From DATBGS01 sp036557885 (GTDB lineage: Bacteria; Chloroflexota; Ktedonobacteria; Ktedonobacterales; DATBGS01), in NCBI GenBank assembly GCA_036557885.1, contig DATBGS010000175.1:1-30403 (forward strand): a stretch of 30,403 nt of DNA, in the 5' to 3' direction. Below the pieces are notes generated by a model. It had not been told where the DNA came from. It searched no databases and saw only the letters and a list, made by a program, of their open reading frames with translations. The first letter of the stretch is position 1, and each line of letters begins with the position of its first letter. Position numbers and translations under genes: made by a program. Shown piece after piece: positions 23,434 to 30,136 of this stretch.

Positions 23434-24180
23434 ATGATCGAGTCAGGCAATATTCTTTTCCAAAAAGTCGGCTTTGTGCGCGCGCTCTACCGCTATCCGG
23501 TGAAGTCTATGCGCGGCGAATCGCTCAAATCGGTGCATGTCGGCATGGATGGTCTGGCGGGTGACCGCCGCGCCGCGTTTGCCTCCACCAACACCCCATC
23601 GTTTCTGCTGACGGCGCGTCAGCTTCCCGCCATCTTGCGCTACGCCCCCTATTTCAAAAACGTGCGCGACCTCAGCCTGAAAAACATTCGCGTCAAAACT
23701 GCCGAAAGGCGCGATGTGCTGCTGACCAGCAAAGCTTTGCTCTTTGAACTGATCGAACTCTGCGGCTTCACGCTGGAGTTGAAAGAGGAGAAGCACGGCA
23801 TTTTTGATGAGATGGCAATCTCGCTCATCTCCCAGCGCACCATCCAGACCATCGGGCGGCAGGCAAACATGGACCTGGACCCGCGCCGCTTTCGCCCCAA
23901 TATCTTGATCGAGACGTACCACTCCGCGCCCTTCCAGGAAGAACAATGGATTGGGGGCTATCTGAAGTTTGGCAGCCGCGACGACTCCGCGCGCATCCGC
24001 GCCGAAGACCGCGACGAGCGCTGCATGGTCGTGAACCTGGACCCGGAAACCGGCGAACAAAACCCGACGGTGCTGCGCAGCATCGCGCGCATCCGCCAGG
24101 AATGCGCGGGTATCTACTGCTCAACCGAAACCCCCGGCACCATTCGCGTTGGCGATTTTGTCTATCTCATCAAGGGCTAA
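23434..24180 (+). CDS. MOSC-domain protein
   Basis: This 248-aa protein combines an N-terminal MOSC beta-barrel (about 10-90; VGFVRALYRYPVKSMRGESL, DGLAGDRRAAF) with the C-terminal MOSC domain (about 105-245; DPRRFRPNILIE, DERCMVVNLDPETGEQNPTV). The Cys in DERC is the conserved MOSC cysteine that binds sulfur or the molybdenum cofactor. The family includes YcbX and mARC-type N-hydroxylated-compound reductases. ATG 23434 has AGGAG upstream. It is followed after 9 bp by a PaaI-type thioesterase gene, so the two are co-transcribed. Confidence 0.9.
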   Translation: MIESGNILFQKVGFVRALYRYPVKSMRGESLKSVHVGMDGLAGDRRAAFASTNTPSFLLTARQLPAILRYAPYFKNVRDLSLKNIRVKTAERRDVLLTSKALLFELIELCGFTLELKEEKHGIFDEMAISLISQRTIQTIGRQANMDLDPRRFRPNILIETYHSAPFQEEQWIGGYLKFGSRDDSARIRAEDRDERCMVVNLDPETGEQNPTVLRSIARIRQECAGIYCSTETPGTIRVGDFVYLIKG

Positions 24181-24189
24181 GGAAAGTAC

Positions 24190-24645
24190 ATGACCGAGTT
24201 TACGCCCCCCAATCCGGCATTCGAGGCGCTAGTGCGCGAGACAGTTGCCCGCCAGCAAGTCATGAGCACGCTGGGCGCTGAACTTACCAGCGTGGTCCCT
24301 GGCGCGACAGAGATTCGCTTTCCCTTTCGCCAGGAGATGACCCAGCAGCATGGCTTTCTGCACGCGGGCATCGTCACCGCTGTCGTTGATACCGCCTGTG
24401 GCGCGGCAGCCTTCACGCTCATGCCAGAGCATACCGGCGTGCTGACCATTGAATACAAAGTGAACTTTCTGGCGCCAGCAGCGGGCGACTATTTTGTGGC
24501 GCGTGGGCGCGTCATCAAACCAGGGCGCAATGTGATGGTCTGTACCGGCGAAGTTGTTGCCATCCAGGGAGAGCGCGAGACAACCATCGCCGTGATGCAA
24601 ACAACGATGATGGTCGTGCGTGACCGCCCGAACATTGTCGGATAA
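24190..24645 (+). CDS. PaaI-family acyl-CoA thioesterase (hotdog fold)
   Basis: This 151-aa hotdog-fold protein shows the PaaI-type signature HGFLHAGIVTAVVDTACGAAAF at about 55-76, with the HG-x-x-HAG-x-x-x-x-x-x-D pattern that includes the catalytic Asp. Hydrolysis of small aromatic or other acyl-CoA thioesters is the known family role; the substrate here is unknown. ATG 24190 has AAGGAAAG four bases upstream and lies 9 bp after the MOSC gene. A parS-like site begins 3 bp after the stop. Confidence 0.9.
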   Translation: MTEFTPPNPAFEALVRETVARQQVMSTLGAELTSVVPGATEIRFPFRQEMTQQHGFLHAGIVTAVVDTACGAAAFTLMPEHTGVLTIEYKVNFLAPAAGDYFVARGRVIKPGRNVMVCTGEVVAIQGERETTIAVMQTTMMVVRDRPNIVG

Positions 24646-24647
24646 AT

Positions 24648-24663
24648 GGTTCCACGTGGAACA
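24648..24663. promoter_or_regulatory. parS-like site 5 (CC/GG variant)
   Basis: GGTTCCACGTGGAACA carries a symmetric pair change (TTCC/GGAA for TTTC/GAAA) relative to the other sites. TTCCACGTGGAA is a known parS variant in some bacteria. It starts 3 bp after a stop codon. Confidence 0.65.
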
Positions 24664-24677
24664 CTATTTTTAAAAAC

Positions 24678-24693
24678 TGTTTCACGTGAAACC
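24678..24693. promoter_or_regulatory. parS-like site 6
   Basis: TGTTTCACGTGAAACC, identical to sites 2-4 and followed by TCACCG as they are. It is 30 bp after site 5. Confidence 0.78.
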
Positions 24694-24732
24694 TCACCGA
24701 GCGCTTACTTACTCCTGCTAAATAGTGGAACT

Positions 24733-24748
24733 TGTTCCACGTGCAACC
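24733..24748. promoter_or_regulatory. parS-like site 7 (asymmetric variant)
   Basis: TGTTCCACGTGCAACC, 55 bp after site 6. One half is the CC variant and the other half has GCAAC. It overlaps the upstream leader of the DinB gene, ending 17 bp before the ATG. Confidence 0.55.
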
Positions 24749-24765
24749 TTTTTCAAGGAGGCGCT

Positions 24766-25263
24766 ATGGATATGCTTGACCGTTATCTTGGCTATGAGCG
24801 CTGGACGCTGCGGCATTTTATCGTCCGCTGCCAGGAACTCACCCCGGCGCAGTTACACCGGAGGTTTGATATTGGCCCTGAGACGGTCTACGACACGATG
24901 AATCACATCATCGGCAACATTGAGGTCTGGACCGATTTGATGCGCGAACGCCAGGTGCGCGACCTCCCAAAGTTGCCCGATGAGATTGAGGTCTGGCTGC
25001 AACGCTTTGATGCAGCGATGGCTGACTTTGACGACTTTGCTCGCATTATCGTTGACAGCAATCGTCTGGACGACACCTATCTGGATGTGCTGGATAACCC
25101 GCCGACACGCAAAACCTTTGGCGGCACCATCCTGCACGTCCTGACGCATACCACCGTCCATCGCTGGGAAGTCCAGCACATGGTGCAGCGGTTGGGCCTG
25201 GGCAATCTGATTGAAGGCGACGCGCTCAGTTGGGACACGCGCGCCCAGCGCCAGGAACTCTAG
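24766..25263 (+). CDS. DinB-family protein
   Basis: This 165-aa four-helix-bundle protein has the DinB metal-site pattern: a His in TVYDTMNHIIGNIEVW at about 45-60 and HVLTHTTVHRWEVQHM at about 126-141. DinB-like proteins are metal-binding helical proteins, some of them thiol-dependent transferases, and many have no known activity. ATG 24766 is chosen because AAGGAGG lies upstream; the frame extends further upstream through parS-like sites without an RBS. The next gene begins 7 bp after its stop. Confidence 0.88.
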   Translation: MDMLDRYLGYERWTLRHFIVRCQELTPAQLHRRFDIGPETVYDTMNHIIGNIEVWTDLMRERQVRDLPKLPDEIEVWLQRFDAAMADFDDFARIIVDSNRLDDTYLDVLDNPPTRKTFGGTILHVLTHTTVHRWEVQHMVQRLGLGNLIEGDALSWDTRAQRQEL

Positions 25264-25270
25264 CCCTCCT

Positions 25271-25900
25271 ATGCCAGACCAACCCGCTACCTATGCCATT
25301 GGGGATGTGCATGGCGAAGTGACCCTACTCAAGCAGTTGCTCGCCATGCTGCCCTATCGTGAGCAAGACACGCTGGTCTTCCTGGGCGATTGCATCAATC
25401 GCGGCGAAGATTCCATCGCCACCGTGAAAACGCTGCAAGCGCTCAAGGTCAATCACCCCAGGTGCATCTTTTTGCGCGGCAACCACGAAGATGCCTGGCT
25501 CGCCTGTTGGAACGGAGCGCAGTTTACCGACACGCCAGACATTGATGGAGCATGGCAAATGAGGGAACACTGGCAGGGGCATATCCCCTTTGCGCTAGGC
25601 GACTGGCTGGAAGAAACGCAGATCGAATACGAAGACGAGCACGCCTATTACATTCACGCGGGCGCCCTGCCTGGCAAACCCATCTGGCGCACCTCCGGCC
25701 TCCAGAAAATGTGGGGCGTGCCTGGCTTTCTGGAAAGCGCTTACGATTGGGGCAAGCCCATCGTCTTTGGGCACTACCCCCAGGACGAGCCGCTGCTCCA
25801 ACCCAACAAGATTGGCATTGATACCGGCGCCTATCGCACCGGCATCCTCACCGCTGTGCGCCTCCCAGATCGGCAGATTTTTCAGGCAAGGCGCGCGTGA
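25271..25900 (+). CDS. PPP-family metallophosphatase
   Basis: This 209-aa protein has all the metal-binding motifs of the PPP superfamily: GDVHG (11-15), GDCINRGED, RGNHED, HAGALPG and GHYPQDEP. The family includes Ser/Thr protein phosphatases and Ap4A (bis-nucleosyl tetraphosphate) hydrolases; the short size and GD-x-I-NRG motif fit bacterial diadenosine-tetraphosphatase-like enzymes, but the substrate is not settled. ATG 25271 follows the DinB stop by 7 bp and has only a poor RBS, so translation is probably coupled. A parS-like site begins at the base after its stop codon. Confidence 0.9.
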   Translation: MPDQPATYAIGDVHGEVTLLKQLLAMLPYREQDTLVFLGDCINRGEDSIATVKTLQALKVNHPRCIFLRGNHEDAWLACWNGAQFTDTPDIDGAWQMREHWQGHIPFALGDWLEETQIEYEDEHAYYIHAGALPGKPIWRTSGLQKMWGVPGFLESAYDWGKPIVFGHYPQDEPLLQPNKIGIDTGAYRTGILTAVRLPDRQIFQARRA

Positions 25901-25916
25901 CGTTGCACGTGGAACC
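25901..25916. promoter_or_regulatory. parS-like site 8 (asymmetric variant)
   Basis: CGTTGCACGTGGAACC is the near-inverse of site 7. It begins immediately after the phosphatase stop codon. Confidence 0.55.
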
Positions 25917-25962
25917 ATTCTTCCGCTTGCAAGAAATAGTGGCCTAAGCAAGAGGGCTTTGA

Positions 25963-25978
25963 GGTTTCACGTGAAACC
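25963..25978. promoter_or_regulatory. parS-like site 9
   Basis: GGTTTCACGTGAAACC, identical to site 1 and part of an 18-bp palindrome. It is 62 bp after site 8. Confidence 0.75.
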
Positions 25979-26318
25979 TTCAGCGCAACCTTCTCCCCGC
26001 GCTCATCTGTTCTCGTTGGCTCTGTCTCCCTCCTGCTGTAGTTTGTGGTGAGGTTTCTGCACAAACGTTATGTTAACTCTGATACACCGTATATCATTTC
26101 TCACGTGGTGCTGTTCTGGCTGACCACATGAGCACATCGCCCGTTTTCGGCCAGCAAAACGGCCACCCCCGGCAAGGCATCTCTATTGCCTTGAATGCTC
26201 AGGAGGGTGGCCGCTAGAGAGGTATGAGAAATGCTGCGCCGTTTTCTTCCTTGTCAGCAAGTGTACACAAAAGTTGGCGCGTTGTCAAGCACTGCGACAA
26301 ATGGGCTGCCTTTGCCAG
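25979..26318. other. Non-coding region with structured segment 26141-26213
   Basis: No gene is seen here. At 26141-26213 there is a nested set of inverted repeats: CGGCCACCC/GGGTGGCCG (26160-26168 and 26205-26213), an inner AAGGCA/TGCCTT stem, and CCGTTTT/AAAACGG next to them. It lies downstream of the minus-strand zinc-ribbon gene and could be its transcription end. The 15 bases at 26199-26213 are identical to the 5' edge of the omega-RNA (20936-20950), in the same orientation. Confidence 0.5.
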
Positions 26319-26771
26319 TCATTGCCCCCTGGAACGCGCCGCCTGTGTGTCTGCCAGCCATTTTGTCCCGCAGTTCTGGCATTTGTATTGGTTGGTCCTT
26401 GGCTTTTGGAAGCTGCTTGTGTAGAAGAGGATGATCCGCAGTCCAAGTATGCCAGCGGCCAGCAGGCTTACCAGAGAGGCGCTGGATGATGACAGGCTCG
26501 CAAACACCACACAGGCCAGGATAACCACCATCGTGATGCTCACCGCCGCCGAAATCTGCAACACGCGCACACTACTCCAGCCCCTGCCCGTCAGGTACAT
26601 CTCCCGCGTAGTGAAGCTCTCCGATCCGCAGTGAGGGCATTCTGGCCGAGTTGGTTTCCGCACCTGCTTTTCCGGGGCGGGCCGCCCATCCAGTGGATGG
26701 TGGCAGTAATAGCACTCCGTTTCCCCTTCAAGCACTGTGGTTGAACACGCCGGGCATTGTATATGGGCCAT
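26319..26771 (-). CDS. Zinc-ribbon membrane protein
   Basis: This 150-aa protein has an N-terminal double zinc ribbon (CPAC at 6-9 with CYYC at 20-23, then CPHC at about 45-48), two membrane helices at about 70-92 (VLQISAAVSITMVVILACVV) and 98-116, and a final CQNCGTKW half-ribbon. CPHC and CQNC could form one zinc site across the membrane hairpin, on the cytoplasmic side. Function unknown; such proteins are common in Ktedonobacteria-like genomes. ATG 26771 has GGGAGG upstream. It is divergent from the thioesterase gene at 26999. Confidence 0.82.
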   Translation of the reverse strand: MAHIQCPACSTTVLEGETECYYCHHPLDGRPAPEKQVRKPTRPECPHCGSESFTTREMYLTGRGWSSVRVLQISAAVSITMVVILACVVFASLSSSSASLVSLLAAGILGLRIILFYTSSFQKPRTNQYKCQNCGTKWLADTQAARSRGQ

Positions 26772-26955
26772 CGCTTTTCCTCCCGCTGACTTGAGTGCGC
26801 TCGCAGCAGCGTCGCGGCACGCATCACCGCGTGTCGTGCTGCAAGAGCCGCTCTTATCAGCTTCTCATCAGAAGTGTAAAGCATACACAGCCCGTTGCTA
26901 GCTCCCAGACCACACCGCCCATGTCTCCCTGCTCACATGCCTGGCTTGCGGCAGA

Positions 26956-26961
26956 TATAAT
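26956..26961 (+). promoter_or_regulatory. Possible -10 box of the thioesterase/acetyltransferase pair
   Basis: A perfect TATAAT lies 37 bp upstream of the TTG start at 26999. No convincing -35 box was found at 16-18 bp. Confidence 0.35.
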
Positions 26962-26998
26962 ATCCATAGCTTTGTTAGCCACTTGAGGGAGCAAACTT

Positions 26999-27424
26999 TT
27001 GCCTGAGCTTATCGAGACACATCGCGGCCTCATCTATCCCTGGCACTGCGACCACATGGGGCATATGAATGTCATGTGGTACGTTGGTAAATTTGATGAA
27101 GCCACCTGGCAGCTTTTTACCATCCTGGGCATGCCCCCATCATTCTTCCGCGAGCAGCAGCGCGGCATGGCCGCCGTCCACCAGGAGCTTACCTATCAGC
27201 GTGAGTTGCGCGCAGGCGACCTGATCATCGTTGCATCGCGTGTGCTGGAAATCCGCGAGAAAGTGCTGCGCTTTTCTCACGAAATGCGCAACCTGGAAAC
27301 CGGCGAGATCGCGGCAACGACCACCATTACCGGCGTCCACCTGGATACCCAACTGCGCAAATCGTGCCCCTTCCCGCCTGCCATCCTGGAGCATGTCCGC
27401 CAGATGATCAGCACCGCTGAATAA
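26999..27424 (+). CDS. Acyl-CoA thioesterase, 4-hydroxybenzoyl-CoA thioesterase-like
   Basis: This 141-aa hotdog-fold protein has the YbgC/4HBT signature near the N-terminus: WHCDHMGHMNVMWYVGKFDE at about 16-35, with the Asp-HMGHMN pattern that contains the catalytic Asp. It should hydrolyse an acyl-CoA thioester; the acyl group is unknown. The start is TTG 26999, chosen because GAGGGAG lies eight bases upstream and it includes the complete fold. It is followed after 9 bp by an acetyltransferase gene on the same strand. Confidence 0.88.
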   Translation: MPELIETHRGLIYPWHCDHMGHMNVMWYVGKFDEATWQLFTILGMPPSFFREQQRGMAAVHQELTYQRELRAGDLIIVASRVLEIREKVLRFSHEMRNLETGEIAATTTITGVHLDTQLRKSCPFPPAILEHVRQMISTAE

Positions 27425-27433
27425 GGAAACCCC

Positions 27434-27970
27434 ATGATTCGCACCACCCAACGCCTGATCTTACGCGAATTTGTGGCCGAAGATTGGGCCGCCGTGTGGG
27501 ACTACCAAAGCGACCCGCGCTATCTGCGCTATACCCGCTGGACCGAACGCGAGCCAGAGGAGGTGCAGGCATTCATCCAGGGATTTCTGGAAGATCAACA
27601 GACGCAGCCGCGCACCTGCTTCCAGCTCGCCATCACTTTGCCAGGGCAAAAGCAGCTTATCGGCAACTGCGGGCTGCGGCTGGAGCATCCCGGCGCGCAG
27701 GAAGGCGACATCGGCTATGAGCTAGCGCCCCAACATTGGGGCCAGGGCTACGCCACCGAAGCCGCCAGAGAGATGCTGGCCCTCGGCTTTGGGGAAATGG
27801 GACTGCACCGCATCTGGGCCTGGTGCATTGCCGAAAACGTCGGCTCCGCCCACGTGCTGGAAAAGATTGGCATGCGGCGCGAAGGGCATCACCGCGAAAA
27901 AGAATGGTTCAAGGACCGCTGGTGGGACACCTACGTTTATGCCATCCTTGCCCACGAATGGCAGCCGTGA
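27434..27970 (+). CDS. RimJ/RimL-type GNAT acetyltransferase
   Basis: This 178-aa protein has the GNAT fold with the RimJ/RimL pattern: TQRLILREFVAEDW at the N-terminus, YELAPQHWGQGYATEAAREM at about 96-115 as the acetyl-CoA-binding loop (Q/R-x-x-G-x-A/G), and NVGSAHVLEKIGMRREG at about 134-150. It transfers acetyl groups to an N-terminal or small-molecule amine; the target is unknown. ATG 27434 follows the thioesterase stop by 9 bp with AAGGAAA upstream, so the two form an operon. Confidence 0.92.
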   Translation: MIRTTQRLILREFVAEDWAAVWDYQSDPRYLRYTRWTEREPEEVQAFIQGFLEDQQTQPRTCFQLAITLPGQKQLIGNCGLRLEHPGAQEGDIGYELAPQHWGQGYATEAAREMLALGFGEMGLHRIWAWCIAENVGSAHVLEKIGMRREGHHREKEWFKDRWWDTYVYAILAHEWQP

Positions 27971-27974
27971 GCGC

Positions 27975-28014
27975 AAAAAAGCCGCGCCAGCCTGAACCAT
28001 CGAACGGGCGCGGC
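27975..28014 (-). terminator. Rho-independent terminator of the 54-codon gene
   Basis: GCCGCGCC (27981-27988) pairs with GGCGCGGC (28007-28014), and the minus strand continues into TTTTTT. It lies 20 bp after the stop of the small minus-strand gene. It could also slow plus-strand transcripts ending at 27970, but the T-tract belongs to the minus strand. Confidence 0.85.
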
Positions 28015-28034
28015 CTGCATCTCCTCGCCAGGCG

Positions 28035-28199
28035 CTAGTGGCCGGGAGGGAATGGGTCAACGTCTGCCAGGAAATGCTGCGCGGCAGGCGTTGCTGTGGC
28101 GTGGATATGAGCGGCGCCGAGGCCGAGCCTGACGCCGCCAAACAGCGTGAGCACAACGGCCAGACCAATCACCAACTTGATCACCTGTTGTTTGAGCAT
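28035..28199 (-). CDS. Small exported or membrane peptide, 54 aa
   Basis: A 54-codon gene starts at ATG 28199 with AAAGGG nine bases upstream and ends at TAG 28035. The product starts MLKQQVIKLVIGLAVVLTLF, a classical signal or membrane anchor, and continues with a Gly/Ala/His-rich part (about 21-40) and a polar C-terminus ending DVDPFPPGH. A strong intrinsic terminator follows 20 bp after the stop, which supports it as a real transcription unit. It lies 110 bp downstream of erm on the same strand. I know no family; the His residues and last PPGH could bind metal, which is speculation. Confidence 0.68.
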   Translation of the reverse strand: MLKQQVIKLVIGLAVVLTLFGGVRLGLGAAHIHATATPAAQHFLADVDPFPPGH

Positions 28200-28287
28200 A
28201 AAGGGGTGCCCTTTCGTCTTGCCTCTGCCATCAGGCAGGCAATTCTCACGACCACATCGAAAGAAGCCAAACAGAGAACCAACGCCA

Positions 28288-28296
28288 GTATAGCAC
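28288..28296 (-). promoter_or_regulatory. Possible extended -10 promoter of the small peptide gene
   Basis: On the minus strand TGC-TATACT is an extended -10 box about 90 bp upstream of the ATG at 28199. No good -35 box is seen. It overlaps the 3' end region of erm. Confidence 0.35.
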
Positions 28297-28308
28297 AGCA
28301 GCGGGCAA

Positions 28309-29190
28309 TTATCCTCTCGTTCGCTTGCGCGTTCTCCGCGCCTTCTGGAGCTTCTGCTGCTGCCCTTTCAGGCGTCGCTCACTCCCCGCTATGCCTTGTT
28401 TTGCTTGCGCGTTCCCCAGCTTCTCGAAATACGCGAAAAGGCTCAGCCATTGCTCAAAAGAGAGCACGGTTGGCGTCGCGTCGCTCTCAAATCCCACTTC
28501 TTTGCTGATATGCTTGAGTTGCGGCCCGGTAAAGAGCATTTTCAGGCTGCTGCCCAGCGTGGGCTGCCAGTTGGTAAAGACATGTACCACAAAATCTCGA
28601 AAGCCCTGCTTCTGCTGGCGGCTCACCAGGGGCGGCCCGCGCTTGCGCAGCCGCAGCATCACCACGTCCACCTGTGGCACCGGCACAAAATCTGCGCGCC
28701 GGAACCGATGTACCAACGCCACCTCAAACCAGGGCTTCAGCAGCACCGTGCGCAGCGACTCACGCGGCTCCCCCAGCCACATCTCAGCCGCCTCTTGCTG
28801 CATAGCCAGATATGCCTCTTCCGGCGGATGGGCTGCCGTCGTCAGTTTGGTCACAATGGCGGCGGTAATGTGAAAGGGAATGTTGGCAAACACCTTATAG
28901 GGCTGACGCGGCAAATCCGCATCCAGAACATCGCCTTCATAGAGAGTCACATTGTCCCAGCCTGCAAATCGCTGGCGCAGCAGAGCCGCCAGGCGCGGGT
29001 CTTTCTCGATGGCGATCACCCGTTGGCACCGCCGGGCCAGTTGCGCGGTAATAATCCCCTTGCCCGCGCCAATCTCATACACCAGATCAGCGCACCCAAT
29101 CTGGCACCGCTCAATCAAGGCGGCCACCAGGCGCGGGTCTTTAAGAAAGTTTTGTGAAGAGGCAAGGCTATCACGGAGCGCAGATGACAT
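28309..29190 (-). CDS. erm: Erm-type 23S rRNA adenine N6-methyltransferase
   Basis: This 293-aa enzyme belongs to the KsgA/Erm family and reads as Erm: SQNFLKDPRLV at about 12-22, the SAM-binding motif EIGAGKG (39-45), EKDPRL, and the catalytic motif NIPF (103-106), where KsgA-type enzymes normally have NLPY. FRRADFVPVPQVDVVMLRLR and RGPPL are also Erm-like. Erm proteins methylate A2058 of 23S rRNA and give macrolide-lincosamide-streptogramin B resistance. The last 30 residues are very basic. ATG 29190 is chosen for AAAGGATGG upstream; the frame continues further upstream through the leader. A promoter and a leader terminator precede it, so expression is probably inducible. Confidence 0.85.
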   Translation of the reverse strand: MSSALRDSLASSQNFLKDPRLVAALIERCQIGCADLVYEIGAGKGIITAQLARRCQRVIAIEKDPRLAALLRQRFAGWDNVTLYEGDVLDADLPRQPYKVFANIPFHITAAIVTKLTTAAHPPEEAYLAMQQEAAEMWLGEPRESLRTVLLKPWFEVALVHRFRRADFVPVPQVDVVMLRLRKRGPPLVSRQQKQGFRDFVVHVFTNWQPTLGSSLKMLFTGPQLKHISKEVGFESDATPTVLSFEQWLSLFAYFEKLGNAQAKQGIAGSERRLKGQQQKLQKARRTRKRTRG

Positions 29191-29230
29191 AAACACCATC
29201 CTTTCAAGATGCAGGGCACGCGGCAGACAC

Positions 29231-29261
29231 AAAAAAGCCGCAGAGCCAGGTAGCTCATGCG
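29231..29261 (-). terminator. Leader terminator (attenuator) ahead of erm
   Basis: On the minus strand CGCA(T)GAGC pairs with GCTCTGCG around a 6-nt loop, followed by GC and six T. It lies between the erm promoter and the erm start, about 40 bp before the coding region. Upstream, GCGAAGCCC/GGGCTTCGC (29358-29366 and 29269-29277) and GCGCGTG/CACGCGC (29305-29311 and 29329-29335) form further stems, as expected in an attenuated leader. Confidence 0.7.
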
Positions 29262-29432
29262 ACTTGATGCGAAGCCCGATCTTGAAAAGACGATGCGGCA
29301 GACAGCGCGTGACTTCTTCAATCAGCAACACGCGCGCTCAAGCGGTACACCCCAGATGGGCTTCGCTAGTTCTGCCGAAGGCGAATACAACCCACGATTA
29401 TCGTTCCTCGTCTTTCTGGTTCTAACGTGCTC

Positions 29433-29461
29433 ACTATAGCACACCGGAGCGCTGCTGTCCA
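29433..29461 (-). promoter_or_regulatory. Promoter of erm
   Basis: On the minus strand TGGACA (29456-29461) and TATAGT (29433-29438) are 17 bp apart, and TGC precedes the -10 box. Transcription would start near 29426, giving a leader of about 235 nt. Confidence 0.7.
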
Positions 29462-29463
29462 AT

Positions 29464-29525
29464 GCTGGCGTCTAAAGACGCGCCTATGGGCCTGCGGCCA
29501 GAAAGTCCGCCTTCGCGGACTGGCA
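29464..29525. repeat. Truncated palindromic intergenic repeat, copy R4
   Basis: GCTGGCGTCTAAAGACGCGC followed by CTATGGGCCTGCGGCC matches one end of R3, with the stem bases changed from AA..TT to TC..GA. A short AGTCCGC/GCGGACT palindrome follows. The opposite end is missing or reduced to TGGCAG. Confidence 0.6.
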
Positions 29526-29532
29526 GTGAAAT

Positions 29533-30111
29533 TTATCCCTGTGCGGCCTTGCCAGGAACGAGCCACTTCTTGAGGAAGACCGCCACCTCATCGCGCTCCT
29601 GATCATGCTCAGTGTAAAACGACAGGTCCACCCCATCCAACACAAAACCTAGCGCGCGATAAAACCGAATCGCGGGCACATTCTTCGTTTGCGTTTCGCA
29701 CACGATGCAGCGCAGCCCGTTGGCAAGGGCATGTACCTCTACTGCTTCCATCAGCGCACGCCCAATGCCCTGCCCCTGATAGTTTGTGGCTATGTGAAGC
29801 TCCAGCACCCACAGACTGGCATTCCACTGGCGCGGCTCCAGAATCGCCAGCCCCACACACTGACCCGCCTCAAACGCGCCCAGCGCGTGTCCCTGGGCCG
29901 CCAGAGTTTGATACTGCTGAAGCTCCGCAGCGCCAACCGGCGCATAGCGCTTGGTAAAGGGCTGCTCCAGGGGCAGCAGGCGCAACTCAAAGCGGACGCT
30001 ATCGGGCGTCTCTTCTCTGCTCACCTGATAGCGCTCTGTGGTGGTATAGCCAACGATCAGCGCTTGCAGCAGATGCTCGTCAAGCTGGAGGATAGGCTCA
30101 ACAGCGACCAC
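29533..30111 (-). CDS. GNAT acetyltransferase, streptothricin-acetyltransferase-like
   Basis: This 192-aa GNAT protein resembles streptothricin N-acetyltransferases (Sat family) in its core: WNASLWVLELHIATNYQGQG then IGRALMEAVEVHA (acetyl-CoA loop Q-x-x-G-x-G), followed by CETQTKNVPAIRFYRALGFV and LDGVDLSFY, where Sat proteins have LETQ-x-x-NV-x-x-x-FY-x-x-x-GF and GGVD-x-x-x-Y. Sat enzymes inactivate streptothricin by acetylating its beta-lysine. Substrate assignment here is tentative. The start is GTG 30111 with GAGG upstream. Its stop is about 70 bp from the erm promoter on the same strand. Confidence 0.75.
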   Translation of the reverse strand: MVAVEPILQLDEHLLQALIVGYTTTERYQVSREETPDSVRFELRLLPLEQPFTKRYAPVGAAELQQYQTLAAQGHALGAFEAGQCVGLAILEPRQWNASLWVLELHIATNYQGQGIGRALMEAVEVHALANGLRCIVCETQTKNVPAIRFYRALGFVLDGVDLSFYTEHDQERDEVAVFLKKWLVPGKAAQG

Positions 30112-30136
30112 AACGCCTCTTCTCTCAAATCACGAA

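Noticed and set aside
19251..25978. parS-like palindromes as transcription terminators
   Set aside because: They lie after stop codons but have no loop and no T-tract, and match a protein-binding consensus instead.
19241..25978. A defence island (IscB, AlbA_2 protein, HNH nearby)
   Set aside because: The genes between them are ordinary metabolic ones (MOSC, thioesterase, DinB, phosphatase), and no recognised defence operon is complete here.
28309..29331. KsgA/RsmA (16S dimethyltransferase) as the identity of the methyltransferase
   Set aside because: NIPF in place of NLPY, the FRRADFVPVP segment and the attenuator-type leader fit Erm better; phylogeny would settle it.
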